Of a DNA stretch of 13,264 nt, positions 1-6,640 are shown piece by piece (position 1 is the first letter of the stretch; every line of letters starts with the position of its first letter). The translations under genes and the position numbers were made by a program. The notes below the pieces were generated by a model that was not told the DNA's origin, did not search any database, and saw only the letters and a program-made list of their open reading frames with translations. This stretch comes from an uncultured Haloferula sp. (GTDB lineage Bacteria > Verrucomicrobiota > Verrucomicrobiae > Verrucomicrobiales > Akkermansiaceae). The stretch covers positions 1 through 13,264 of the forward strand of contig CAMPGU010000097.1 in NCBI GenBank assembly GCA_946885645.1. Direction: 5' to 3'.

Positions 1-2
1 CT

Positions 3-560
3 CAATTCCTTATCCTCGCCACCTGCGGGCTGCTCTCCCAGACGGAGGCGGCCCGGGAAGATGCCGAATCCCTCGCCCGCCAGCGCGTGAATGCGATGCG
101 CGGCGATGCCGACAACCTCCGCTCCGTGCAGGCCTCGCTGTCTGAAGTCACCGCCGAGCGCGATGACTTGAAGAGGAAGCTGGAGGCATCCGAGGCGAAG
201 GTGAAGCAAGCCGCCGAGAAGCGAGCCGAGGATCTGGTGGCCGCTGCCGCCGCCGACGGCCGGATCGCTCCGAAGGACGAGAAGACGCAAGGCTTCTACA
301 AGCGCCTGATCGCCGCGGGTGATGCCGAGGCGGAAGAGGCCCTGAAGGCGCTGCCGAAGCAGCACCAAGGCCTCGACAAGCCCGTGATCGTGGCCGGTGC
401 AAACGGAGCGGAACCGGCCGCGACTGCGGAGGGTTTCCTCGCCGAAGCCCGCAAGCTGGTGAGCGCCGGACAAGCACGGACCGAGGAAGAAGCCTACGGC
501 GTCATCGCGACCCGCCGCCCCGACCTCTACGAGGCCTACTCCCAGCAGTTCGAAGGCTGA
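3..560 (+). CDS. Mu-type phage protease/scaffold protein, C-terminal part (5' end outside window)
   Basis: The reading frame is open to the left edge of the window, so this is the C-terminal ~185 residues of a longer protein; the GTG at 87 is internal, not a start. What is visible is a charged, Glu/Lys/Ala-rich helix likely to form a coiled coil (about residues 20-80 of the visible part), then an AADGRIAPKDEKT segment and an EALKALPKQ segment. This resembles the C-terminal scaffold region of Mu gpI-type proteases (Mu-like_Pro family), where a helical scaffold tail follows the peptidase domain and is removed during capsid maturation. The catalytic domain cannot be seen. Its place directly before a decoration protein and the major capsid protein fits this role. 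The family call rests on pattern and context, so it is moderately sure. An independent scaffold protein is the main alternative. Confidence 0.7.
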   Translation, partial: QFLILATCGLLSQTEAAREDAESLARQRVNAMRGDADNLRSVQASLSEVTAERDDLKRKLEASEAKVKQAAEKRAEDLVAAAAADGRIAPKDEKTQGFYKRLIAAGDAEAEEALKALPKQHQGLDKPVIVAGANGAEPAATAEGFLAEARKLVSAGQARTEEEAYGVIATRRPDLYEAYSQQFEG

Positions 561-587
561 ACCTCCAACCCCGATCCGTATCCCGAT

Positions 588-995
588 ATGAATCCCACTT
601 ACACGGAAGGCCCTTACAAGAGCTTCGAGGAGGAGAATCTGCTCGATCTGCAGGACAAGGAAGGCTTCCTCGTGATGCTCGGCGCCGCCGACAACACGGT
701 GAAGCTGGCCACGTCCGGCGCTGTCGCCATCGGCGTGCTGCAGGGCCGCACTTCACTGGAGAGCAAGGACGTTGCGGTCCGGCTGCTCGGCAAGGGCGGC
801 ACGGTCAAGATGAAGGCTGGTGGCATCATCGCCAAGGGCTCCCGCGTCGTTTGGGCGGCCGGAGGCAAGGTCGTCGCCCAGCCTGCCGCAGCGGGCAGCT
901 ATCGCACCCTCGGGGTGAAGCTCGAACAGGGCGACTCCGCCGACAATGACGTGATCGAGGTCCTCGACCTGATCGAGCCGGTCACCGTCGCCTGA
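588..995 (+). CDS. Capsid decoration (cement) protein, DUF2190-like
   Basis: A 135-residue protein that is almost entirely beta-prone, with regular short strands separated by Gly/Ala turns (for example GAVAIGVLQGR and GGIIAKGSRVVWAAGGKVV). Small beta-rich proteins of this length and composition, encoded between the protease and the major capsid protein, belong to the DUF2190/decorator group, which sit on the outside of the capsid and stabilise it after expansion. A pattern of A-G-D/S residues near DNDVIEVLDL at the C terminus is typical of these proteins. The ATG at 588 lies 27 bases after the previous stop. The leader is C-rich and has no Shine-Dalgarno match, so translation may depend on coupling to the upstream gene. 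Confidence comes from both order and fold pattern. Confidence 0.78.
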   Translation: MNPTYTEGPYKSFEEENLLDLQDKEGFLVMLGAADNTVKLATSGAVAIGVLQGRTSLESKDVAVRLLGKGGTVKMKAGGIIAKGSRVVWAAGGKVVAQPAAAGSYRTLGVKLEQGDSADNDVIEVLDLIEPVTVA

Positions 996-1030
996 TCCCC
1001 GAGACCCCACACCCACCCAACCGACCATTC

Positions 1031-1966
1031 ATGAAGGCCAACGCCATTTTCAACCACGTCCTCACTCGCACGGCCTCGCAGTATGCCGTCAATGAAGCCG
1101 AATACGCCGCCGCCGCACTTGCCCCGGTCTTTCCCGTGGCGGTGCAGGCCGCGACCTACCCGGTCTGGCTGCGCGAAAACCTGCTCACCGTGCCCGACCT
1201 GAAAGCCCGTGGCGCGGGCGCTCCCTACGTCCGCCTCGACATGGCCCTCGGCGACGACACGTTCGCCACCCGCGACTCCGGGGCCGAGATTCCGCTCGAT
1301 GACCGTCAGAAGGCGATTTACGCGAACGCTTTCGATGCCGACCGCGGCAAGATCCAGCGCGCAACCCGCGTGCTCATGCTGAACAAGGAGCGCCGCGTCC
1401 ACAAGCTGGTCACCGGTGCCGGGGTGCCGACCTCCGCGGTTGCCACCAAGTGGGACGACTACGAAAACAGCGATCCCATCGGCGATATCAAGGCGGTCAA
1501 GGAAGTGATTCACGACAACTGCGGGATGGACCCGAACCTCGCGGTGATCCCACGCGACGTGTTCAACGTGCTCAGCGAACACCCGACGTTCCTGGAGAAG
1601 ATCAAGTACACCCAGAAGGGCATCCTGACAGCGGACCTGATCGCCGCCATCATCGGCGTGGACCGCGTGGTCGTGGCCGGCGTGGTGCAGAATCAGGCGA
1701 ACGAAGGCCAGGCTATCAGCGTCGCCAAGTTGTGGGGGGATTCCGTGATCCTCGCCTATAGCAATCCAGTGATCGACCTCGAATCGCCCACCTTCGCGCG
1801 CACCTTCGCCTGGAACGGCTACACCGGTGCTCAAGGCGGGGAGCTGGCGGTGAAGACCTACCGGGAGGACAACCCGCCCGCGACCATTCACCAGCTCATG
1901 CACGACGTGGACGAGAGGCTGGCGGCCGCCGCCTGTGGCTACCACCTCAGCGACGCCCTCACCTGA
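1031..1966 (+). CDS. Major capsid protein (HK97-fold, Mu/B3-type)
   Basis: A 311-residue protein of the right size and position for the main shell protein of a Mu/B3/D3112-like head. Visible hallmarks are an N-terminal helix-rich stretch without a long scaffold domain (the scaffold is supplied by the upstream protease gene), a central P-domain-like section with ADRGKIQRATRVLML, and the C-terminal part with VIPRDVFNVLSEHPTFLEKI, DLIAAIIGVDRVVVAG and LWGDSVILAYSNP. The last three resemble the conserved A-domain core of phage major capsid proteins (read position, strand, then a loop containing the capsomer centre). The protein assembles the icosahedral head with the decoration protein encoded just upstream. 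The ATG at 1031 follows a C-rich 35-base leader with no Shine-Dalgarno site. I see no truncation or frameshift. Confidence 0.88.
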   Translation: MKANAIFNHVLTRTASQYAVNEAEYAAAALAPVFPVAVQAATYPVWLRENLLTVPDLKARGAGAPYVRLDMALGDDTFATRDSGAEIPLDDRQKAIYANAFDADRGKIQRATRVLMLNKERRVHKLVTGAGVPTSAVATKWDDYENSDPIGDIKAVKEVIHDNCGMDPNLAVIPRDVFNVLSEHPTFLEKIKYTQKGILTADLIAAIIGVDRVVVAGVVQNQANEGQAISVAKLWGDSVILAYSNPVIDLESPTFARTFAWNGYTGAQGGELAVKTYREDNPPATIHQLMHDVDERLAAAACGYHLSDALT

Positions 1967-1989
1967 TCCCAGGAACCACCGTCATCATC

Positions 1990-2226
1990 ATGGACCGCTA
2001 CCAAGTGACCGACCCCAAGGGGGTGCTCGTGGGCAAGGAGATCGTGGGGAAGGGGAAGCTCCTCCCTCCCGGCCATACCGGATCCCAGCTCAAGGCGTGG
2101 CTGCGCTTCGGGCAGATCGCCAGGATCGATGCTCCCAAGCCCGCCGCGCCGCCCGGGAAGCCGCCAGAGAACCCTCCCGGGGGCAGCAAACCGCCGGAGA
2201 ATCCGCCGCAGCCGCCCGCGAAATAA
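1990..2226 (+). CDS. Small head-completion-type protein with proline-rich tail
   Basis: A 78-residue protein. The N-terminal ~45 residues form a small domain (PGHTGSQLKAWLRFGQIARI). The remaining ~30 residues are a Pro/Lys/Asn tail in which the KPPENPP unit occurs twice, so this part is likely unstructured. In Mu the gene between the capsid protein and gp36 encodes gp35, a small FluMu-type protein, and the position here is equivalent. Similarity beyond position and the hydrophobic Leu-Trp-Leu core is weak, so the functional call is inference. It starts with ATG at 1990, 23 bases after the capsid gene, with only a weak AGGA far upstream. It is the last gene before the terminator at 2248 and thus ends the head transcription unit. 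The repeats in its 3' end are high-GC and could slip, giving length variants between related phages. Confidence 0.6.
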   Translation: MDRYQVTDPKGVLVGKEIVGKGKLLPPGHTGSQLKAWLRFGQIARIDAPKPAAPPGKPPENPPGGSKPPENPPQPPAK

Positions 2227-2247
2227 GCCATTCCGCCGAGTGCTCAG

Positions 2248-2280
2248 AGCCCCGTCCGCTGCCAGGTGGACGGGGCTTTT
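2248..2280 (+). terminator. Strong rho-independent terminator after the head genes
   Basis: A perfect 10-bp stem, AGCCCCGTCC at 2248-2257 and GGACGGGGCT at 2268-2277, with a 10-base loop and a T-run (2277-2280). It lies 22 bases after the stop of the small proline-rich gene and before the lower-GC gene at 2326. It should stop or strongly reduce + strand transcription between head and tail genes unless antitermination or a second promoter operates. Confidence 0.9.
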
Positions 2281-2325
2281 CGCGTGCTCACTAGAACTGG
2301 CCTCGCTATTTTAAAGGTCATGAAG

Positions 2326-2868
2326 ATGCCCGCCGATTACATCGAACATCTGGACCACCGAATCACAGCCCTCCTGACGCTCTTCGTCCGCAATGACGCT
2401 GGTTTTGACTGGACTGGGAAAGGCGATTTGTATCGAGCCTCGTTGGAGGCTTCTTCCATCATGTTGCGTGCGTTGATCGAATTTCTCGGGGTGAAGAGCG
2501 ATCGCAAGAATCCGGGGACGCTGACTGTGTCCAAACGAGGTGCCGCGTCGAAAGGAGTTGGAGACGACGTTCTGGGTGTTGGGAACCTTGCTGTAGTTCC
2601 GGCTGTCGATCCTAAAGCTCTTGGAACATCCTTAGAACGTCTCATTGCGGGGGCGCATGACGGGGCCGCCAAGAGATCCGCTCATGCAGTGTTTGCTTCA
2701 AGCGTTGGCCCTCTCGATCCAGGCGAACATAGGAGAGCCGTGAAGTGGGTCGTGAGCGAGATTTGGAACCGATGCTACGACCCCGATCCCATAGTCGTCC
2801 ACCCTGATCTATTTGGGCTGCTTCAGGGCGGAGCTTGGGAGGGCATACCTTTTGCACCAACCAGATAG
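2326..2868 (+). CDS. Moron-like cargo gene, possible HEPN-like helical protein
   Basis: A 180-residue protein not expected in a phage structural operon. Start chosen at ATG 2326 because AAAGG at 2313-2317 lies 8 bases upstream; ATG 2320 is too close to it. The frame stays open upstream to 2266, inside the terminator stem, which is unlikely to be real. Two features are notable: an early helix with SLEASSIMLRALIEFLG (E-x-S-x4-R-x-L-I-E-F pattern) and, further on, SLERLIAGAHDGAAKRSAH followed by WVVSEIWNRCYD. This spacing of a helix with R-x-L-x-E-F and a later His-containing helix recalls uncharacterised HEPN-like/AbiV-like proteins, but that is inference without alignment. GC is near 54-57 % by hand count, against about 70 % in the capsid gene, suggesting separate acquisition. 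It may serve the lysogen, for example in defence or superinfection exclusion. Confidence 0.7.
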   Translation: MPADYIEHLDHRITALLTLFVRNDAGFDWTGKGDLYRASLEASSIMLRALIEFLGVKSDRKNPGTLTVSKRGAASKGVGDDVLGVGNLAVVPAVDPKALGTSLERLIAGAHDGAAKRSAHAVFASSVGPLDPGEHRRAVKWVVSEIWNRCYDPDPIVVHPDLFGLLQGGAWEGIPFAPTR

Positions 2869-2942
2869 GTTGCGTCTGGGCAACTAGGCCGGGACCACTT
2901 GCCAGGGTGGAGGCTAAATCGTTGCGAAGGAATGATAGCCCC

Positions 2943-3398
2943 ATGCCTTGGGCCGCCTTCACCCCCGATCACGTCAAAGCCCGTCTCGCCGCGCGCGAGC
3001 TTGAGGTTTATGAGGAGACTGCCCGGCGGGAGTATCCGCAGGGAGGCGGGGAGGCGGAAGTTCCGGCCGATTCGCCGGACCGGCTGACCCAGATCGTCGC
3101 CCAGGTGTGCGACCAATTCCGCGGGGCGATCCGCGCGAATCCATTGGCGAGCACGATAGGCCCGGCGGGAACCCTGCCGGACTTTTGCATCGCCCATGCG
3201 GCCGTGGTGGCGCGCGTGGCACTCGTCGGCATGAACCCGGTTCCCGAGGGCATGACCGACCCGCGGCGCGATGAATACCGCGAGGCGATGAAGTTCCTGG
3301 AAGGCCTGAAGTCCGCGCCGGCGTCGCTGTTCGCCGAAGAGCCGACCGCGCCCCGGGTAGCGCCGTGCTTCGGGGGGAACCAACTTCTCGATTTCTGA
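2943..3398 (+). CDS. Head-tail connector/neck protein, Mu gp36-like (DUF1320)
   Basis: 151 residues from ATG 2943; AAGGA about 10 bases upstream supports this start over the longer frame beginning at 2835, which overlaps the upstream gene. The opening TPDHVKARLAARELEVYEE, the central RLTQIVAQVCDQFRGAIRAN and the following LPDFCIAHAAVVARVAL match the all-helical pattern of the Mu gp36/DUF1320 family: an N-terminal helix, a helix ending in R-x-A-I-x-x-N, a loop of Pro/Gly residues with LPxxC/L, and a helix whose end reads R-R-D-E-Y-R-E-A. These proteins are adaptors between portal and tail. In Mu-like phages this gene is followed by a gp37-like gene, as here. The last 30 residues are low in predicted structure. 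The family call is from memory of the pattern. Confidence 0.74.
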   Translation: MPWAAFTPDHVKARLAARELEVYEETARREYPQGGGEAEVPADSPDRLTQIVAQVCDQFRGAIRANPLASTIGPAGTLPDFCIAHAAVVARVALVGMNPVPEGMTDPRRDEYREAMKFLEGLKSAPASLFAEEPTAPRVAPCFGGNQLLDF

Positions 3399-3400
3399 GC

Positions 3401-3823
3401 ATGTCCCGTCTCCGCACCCTTGCCTTCGCCATCAAGGAGCGGCTCGAGGAAGTCCCCGAGCTGGCCGGGAAGGTCGTGCTCTTCCGCCGCGCGGACATCG
3501 AGACCGAGTTCGAGAAGCGGATGGCCAAGACCCGCGGGAGGTGCGTCGTCGTCCGCCTGATCCGCGGCAGGAACGCGAGCCGGGACAAGCTCAAGGCCCG
3601 CTTCGGCGGCACCTTCACGGTTTCGCTCTTCAGCGCGCCGCTGCTGACGCAAGGGGAGGCGAAGGATGCCGATGAGCTGATGGATGAGATCGTCGCCAAG
3701 CTGCACGGCTGGTGGCCGGATCCCGTCCCCTCTAACGGGGCCATGTGGTGCGAGTGCGATGCCATCAGCTTCCCGGAAGATCCCGACTACGACGTGGCGG
3801 TGCTGACCGTCGAAACACCCTGA
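3401..3823 (+). CDS. Tail-terminator/neck protein, Mu gp37-like (DUF1834)
   Basis: 140 residues from ATG 3401, only 2 bases after the previous stop, so the two are translationally coupled; a longer frame from 3365 would overlap the preceding gene. It begins with an amphipathic helix (RTLAFAIKERLEEVPEL), then a beta-strand LAGKVVLFRR, a central strand pair around RCVVVRLIRG and FTVSLFSAP, a helix DADELMDEIVAKLHGWWP, and a final strand YDVAVLTVETP. This alpha-beta layout, with a helix, a few strands and then helix-strand, is the tail-terminator/gp37-type fold (lambda gpU-like) which caps the tail tube and joins it to the neck. Order gp36-like, gp37-like, small protein, tube protein matches Mu-type phages. 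Confidence 0.7.
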   Translation: MSRLRTLAFAIKERLEEVPELAGKVVLFRRADIETEFEKRMAKTRGRCVVVRLIRGRNASRDKLKARFGGTFTVSLFSAPLLTQGEAKDADELMDEIVAKLHGWWPDPVPSNGAMWCECDAISFPEDPDYDVAVLTVETP

Positions 3824-3834
3824 GAAGCGACCTC

Positions 3835-4032
3835 ATGAACGATCCGAACGATACCCCGAAGAAGCCCGCCCAAGGCGGCGGTGAAGTGCTGCTGCGCTGC
3901 ACCGTGCTGGTGGCCGGCACCGTCATCAAACGGCTCAAGACCGGCAAAGGCCACCGCTGCCGCCTGCCCGAGCCCCAAGCCAAGGCGCTCGCCGCCCTGA
4001 ACCCTCCCGCCGTCAGGATCGACGGCATCTGA
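3835..4032 (+). CDS. Small tail-region protein, gp38-like position
   Basis: A 65-residue protein from ATG 3835; the frame is open further upstream to 3745 but that part overlaps the preceding gene and lacks a plausible start. The core, LLRCTVLVAGTVIKRLKTGK, then HRCRLPEPQAKALAALNP, resembles small phage proteins with a short beta-hairpin followed by L-P-x-x-Q-A-x-A-L (DUF7210/DUF2635-like group). In Mu the same position is held by gp38. The function of these small proteins is not well defined; a role in tail assembly is likely from position only. No Shine-Dalgarno site is obvious, although GAAG lies 8-10 bases upstream. Confidence 0.6.
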   Translation: MNDPNDTPKKPAQGGGEVLLRCTVLVAGTVIKRLKTGKGHRCRLPEPQAKALAALNPPAVRIDGI

Positions 4033-4051
4033 CCCCGAACCCCGACATCCC

Positions 4052-4639
4052 ATGCCATCGAAATTTGGAACCCTTGCCGAACGCCTTGTCGGCGCCCGCG
4101 TCTGGTTCGTGCCGGACGGCTCGAACCTTGGAACCGAGGTTGCCCCTGAAATCACCGGACCCACCGCGAAGCCCGCGGACGACGCTGATTGGGCCGACTT
4201 CGACCTGGGCCGCGTGACGCAGGCGGCCTACGAACCCGTGACGGAAGACCGCGAGCGGGAATGGTACAGCCCGGAGAAGAAGAAATACATCCGGCGCACC
4301 GACCGCTCCACGCTCACCGACGCCTTCAACCTCACGATGGTGGACTATGCCACCTCGCTCTTCGACGAGCTGATGTTCGGGCTGGCAGCCGCCATCGTGG
4401 ACGGAACCCCGCAGCCGATTTTCCAGTCCAATGTCCGGCACAAGGACGGTTGGGTGCGCCTGAAGCGGTGGAACGACGACGGGGCCCTTATCACGCTGGC
4501 CGAGTTCCACGTGCGCCTCTCGATCCAAGAGGCCCCCGCGGACAACAAGGAACCCGGCTCCCCGGTGTGGCGGATTGAACACCTTGGCGATGCCGACGAG
4601 GCGCTGGAGGAATTCACCGCGAATCCGAGCGACATCTGA
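4052..4639 (+). CDS. Probable major tail tube protein
   Basis: 195 residues. It begins with a short variable region, then WADFDLGRVTQAAYEPVTED, a tract rich in charged residues (REREWYSPEKKKYIRR), an Asp/Thr-rich strand (RSTLTDAFNLTMVDYATSLFDELMFG) and a C-terminal strand pair ending in a Glu-rich segment. The pattern of long surface loop, beta-rich core and one helix in the middle (SLFDELMFGL) is typical of tail-tube subunits, which stack into hexameric rings around the DNA channel. It lies where tail-tube genes sit (after the terminator-like gene, before the tape measure). A clear tail-sheath gene is absent, which points to a non-contractile tail. The C-rich leader (4033-4051) has no Shine-Dalgarno site. 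No sequence motif settles the identity, so this rests on fold pattern and order. Confidence 0.62.
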   Translation: MPSKFGTLAERLVGARVWFVPDGSNLGTEVAPEITGPTAKPADDADWADFDLGRVTQAAYEPVTEDREREWYSPEKKKYIRRTDRSTLTDAFNLTMVDYATSLFDELMFGLAAAIVDGTPQPIFQSNVRHKDGWVRLKRWNDDGALITLAEFHVRLSIQEAPADNKEPGSPVWRIEHLGDADEALEEFTANPSDI

Positions 4640-4648
4640 GGCGGAGCC

Positions 4649-6640
4649 ATGCGGAACAGCGGCTGGGAGATTCTATGGGAACCCACGGGCGAAAGCCCTC
4701 GGGTGCTCCTGGATTTTGGCGACCTGATGGAGAACGAGATCACCCTGCCGGTGGAAGGTCTCGACTTCACGGGCCGTTCCGACTTCGCCCTCTCCGCTGT
4801 TCCCGTAAGCCGCGGCAACACGAAGCGCCGCCTGGGCTTCACCCGGCGGCTCGAACACGAGTCGGCCGCGGCGAGTTGGGAGCGATGCTCGGAGGAGGTC
4901 GCGGGGCTGCCCTGGGGAAGCCGCGGCATTCTCTCGGTGCGGCCCTTGAACGGTCTCCAGCGTTACTTTCACGCGGCGATCTCCGACAGCTCCCACGCGC
5001 CCTCCACCGGTTTCCTAAAGCCGGAGAGCGTCCACGAGTATTCCCTGCGCGTCGCCCCGCTCTCCGCCATGATCCTGCCGGACGGCACCGTCGTGACCGG
5101 CGGCTATTTTGTGACCGGAGGCTATCACGTCCCTCAGCTCCCGCCGGGGGTCTCGATCCCGCCCGACACCAAGGTGATCATCACCGGCACGCCGGGCGTG
5201 ATCCCCGGCAATTACACGGTCGGAGGCGACGGCGTTCCCTCGGGCGGCGGCGGCATCGATGTCCCGGTCGAGGAGGACGATGAACCCGCATCCGTGCCGA
5301 CCATCACCTCGGCTCCGGCGATCTCCGGTGATCCGACGCCGGGAGGCGAGCTAACCTGCACGCCCGGCGCCTGGAGCAACGCGGTGTCGGTCACCCGGCG
5401 CTGGTTCCACAACGGCACTCAAAGCGGCGCCACCGGGCTTGGATTCACGATTCCGGAGAGCGCCGAAGAAGGTGACACCATCTCGCTGCTGGAGACCGCG
5501 ATCAACGGGGCGAAGGTGACGCTGGCCTGGAGCAACACCATAACGGTGGTGGAGGTGGTCCCGCAGAACGTCACGCCGCCCGTCATCAGCGGCCTGAACA
5601 CGGTTGGCTCCCTGCTGACCGTGACGCCCGGCACCTGGGAGGGAGCGGGCAGCATCGCGCGGCAATGGCTGCGCAACGGCGAGCTGACCGGCGTCACGGG
5701 CCTGACCTTCACCATTCCGGAAGAGGCGGAGGACGGAGACGACATCCTCTGCCGCGAGACGGCCGCCAACGGCTTCGGTAGCGCCGTGGCCGATAGCAAT
5801 GTCATCGAAGTGGCTGCGGTGCCGACCAATACGGTGCCGCCGTCCATCAGCGGCGATCCCGAGGCGGGGGGCTTGCTCACCGCGACCGCGGGAACCTGGA
5901 CGGCCGCGGAGAGCGTGACCGGCGAGTGGTTCTTCAACGGGGCGGCGACCGGCGACACGGATCTGACCTGGGCATTCCCCGGCCTCGCGGAAGACGGCGA
6001 CTATGCCTTCTACAAGGAGACCGCCACAAACGACACCGGCAGCGCGGAGGCATTCTCCAACATCATCACCATTGGCGCGGCCTTCGATACCTCGCCCGTG
6101 TCCCTGCCGGCCGCGGATCTGTGGGTTGCCTTTCAAGGCGGCCAGTGGGTCGGCCGCCGCTTCATGACCTTCGTTGTCGAGTTTCAGGGCCTGCCTGCGG
6201 GAACTACACTTCAGGTCAATGGCAATGCCCCTGTGGCTGCCACCGGCAGCGGCTCCACCGACGCCGAGACGCAGTTCCGGTTCACGGTCTCCGCCTTCCC
6301 CCTCGATGCCGACCCTGCGGACACCGAAAACCGTTTCCGGCCCTTCCTCGCCGATCAGGATTACACCGCAGACGAGGCCGCCGTCTTCGCCACCTGGGAC
6401 GACGGCTTCGCGGGCGGGGAGTTCGCGCGGGAGGATGTGCTGTCTTTCAGCCTGACGCTGCGCAATTCCACCAACGACGTGATCGCGAGCTTCACCGTGG
6501 TGCCGAAGGTCTCCACCACGTGCCGCATGCGCAGCCTCGCCGACGCTGTGGTCGAGCAGGATAGCGGGCGGGCGGTGCGGCTTATCGACGGCGAAGGCGG
6601 CATCGAGCTTCTTACCCCGGAGGGCTTTGTGGTGCTGTGA
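4649..6640 (+). CDS. Large tail protein with three tandem Ig-like domains
   Basis: 663 residues, starting ATG 4649 with a GGCGGAG element just upstream, one of the few purine-rich sites here. Residues 1-145 are a distinct domain (WEILWEPTGESPRVLLDF, RSDFALSAVPVSRGN, SVHEYSLRVAP). Residues 146-215 are a Gly/Pro linker with a repeated VTGGY unit and an acidic EEDDE patch. Three Ig-like domains follow at about 216-302, 306-390 and 394-476, each with P-x-I-S-G, then G-x-L-T-x-T-P-G-T-W, W-x-x-N-G, a D/E-G-D turn and a final S-N-x-I-x-V strand. The last ~185 residues are another beta-rich domain ending in GIELLTPEGFVVL. Such Ig-like domains are common on phage surface proteins and are thought to bind cell-surface glycans weakly. 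It is probably a virion tail or baseplate component; exact role not recognised. It overlaps the next gene by four bases. Confidence 0.72.
   Translation: MRNSGWEILWEPTGESPRVLLDFGDLMENEITLPVEGLDFTGRSDFALSAVPVSRGNTKRRLGFTRRLEHESAAASWERCSEEVAGLPWGSRGILSVRPLNGLQRYFHAAISDSSHAPSTGFLKPESVHEYSLRVAPLSAMILPDGTVVTGGYFVTGGYHVPQLPPGVSIPPDTKVIITGTPGVIPGNYTVGGDGVPSGGGGIDVPVEEDDEPASVPTITSAPAISGDPTPGGELTCTPGAWSNAVSVTRRWFHNGTQSGATGLGFTIPESAEEGDTISLLETAINGAKVTLAWSNTITVVEVVPQNVTPPVISGLNTVGSLLTVTPGTWEGAGSIARQWLRNGELTGVTGLTFTIPEEAEDGDDILCRETAANGFGSAVADSNVIEVAAVPTNTVPPSISGDPEAGGLLTATAGTWTAAESVTGEWFFNGAATGDTDLTWAFPGLAEDGDYAFYKETATNDTGSAEAFSNIITIGAAFDTSPVSLPAADLWVAFQGGQWVGRRFMTFVVEFQGLPAGTTLQVNGNAPVAATGSGSTDAETQFRFTVSAFPLDADPADTENRFRPFLADQDYTADEAAVFATWDDGFAGGEFAREDVLSFSLTLRNSTNDVIASFTVVPKVSTTCRMRSLADAVVEQDSGRAVRLIDGEGGIELLTPEGFVVL
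5294..6076 (+). repeat. Three tandem Ig-like domain repeats (protein level, ~85-87 residues each)
   Basis: Coding repeats within the 663-residue tail protein, at about 5294-5554, 5564-5818 and 5828-6076. The consensus landmarks are I-S-G, P-G-T/A-W, W-x-x-N-G, E-x-G-D and S-N-x-I. Nucleotide identity between units looks low, so these are old duplications and not recent copy-number expansion. Confidence 0.8.

Noticed and set aside
899..1945. 348-residue open frame on the minus strand across the capsid gene
   Set aside because: It mirrors a well-supported capsid gene; long antisense frames are expected in DNA with GC-rich third positions, and its protein is low-complexity and unlike any family.
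2848..2858. CCTTTTGCACC, reverse complement of GGTGCAAAAGG at 12344-12354
   Set aside because: An 11-base match between two points in 13 kb is expected many times by chance; it lies in the end of a coding region.
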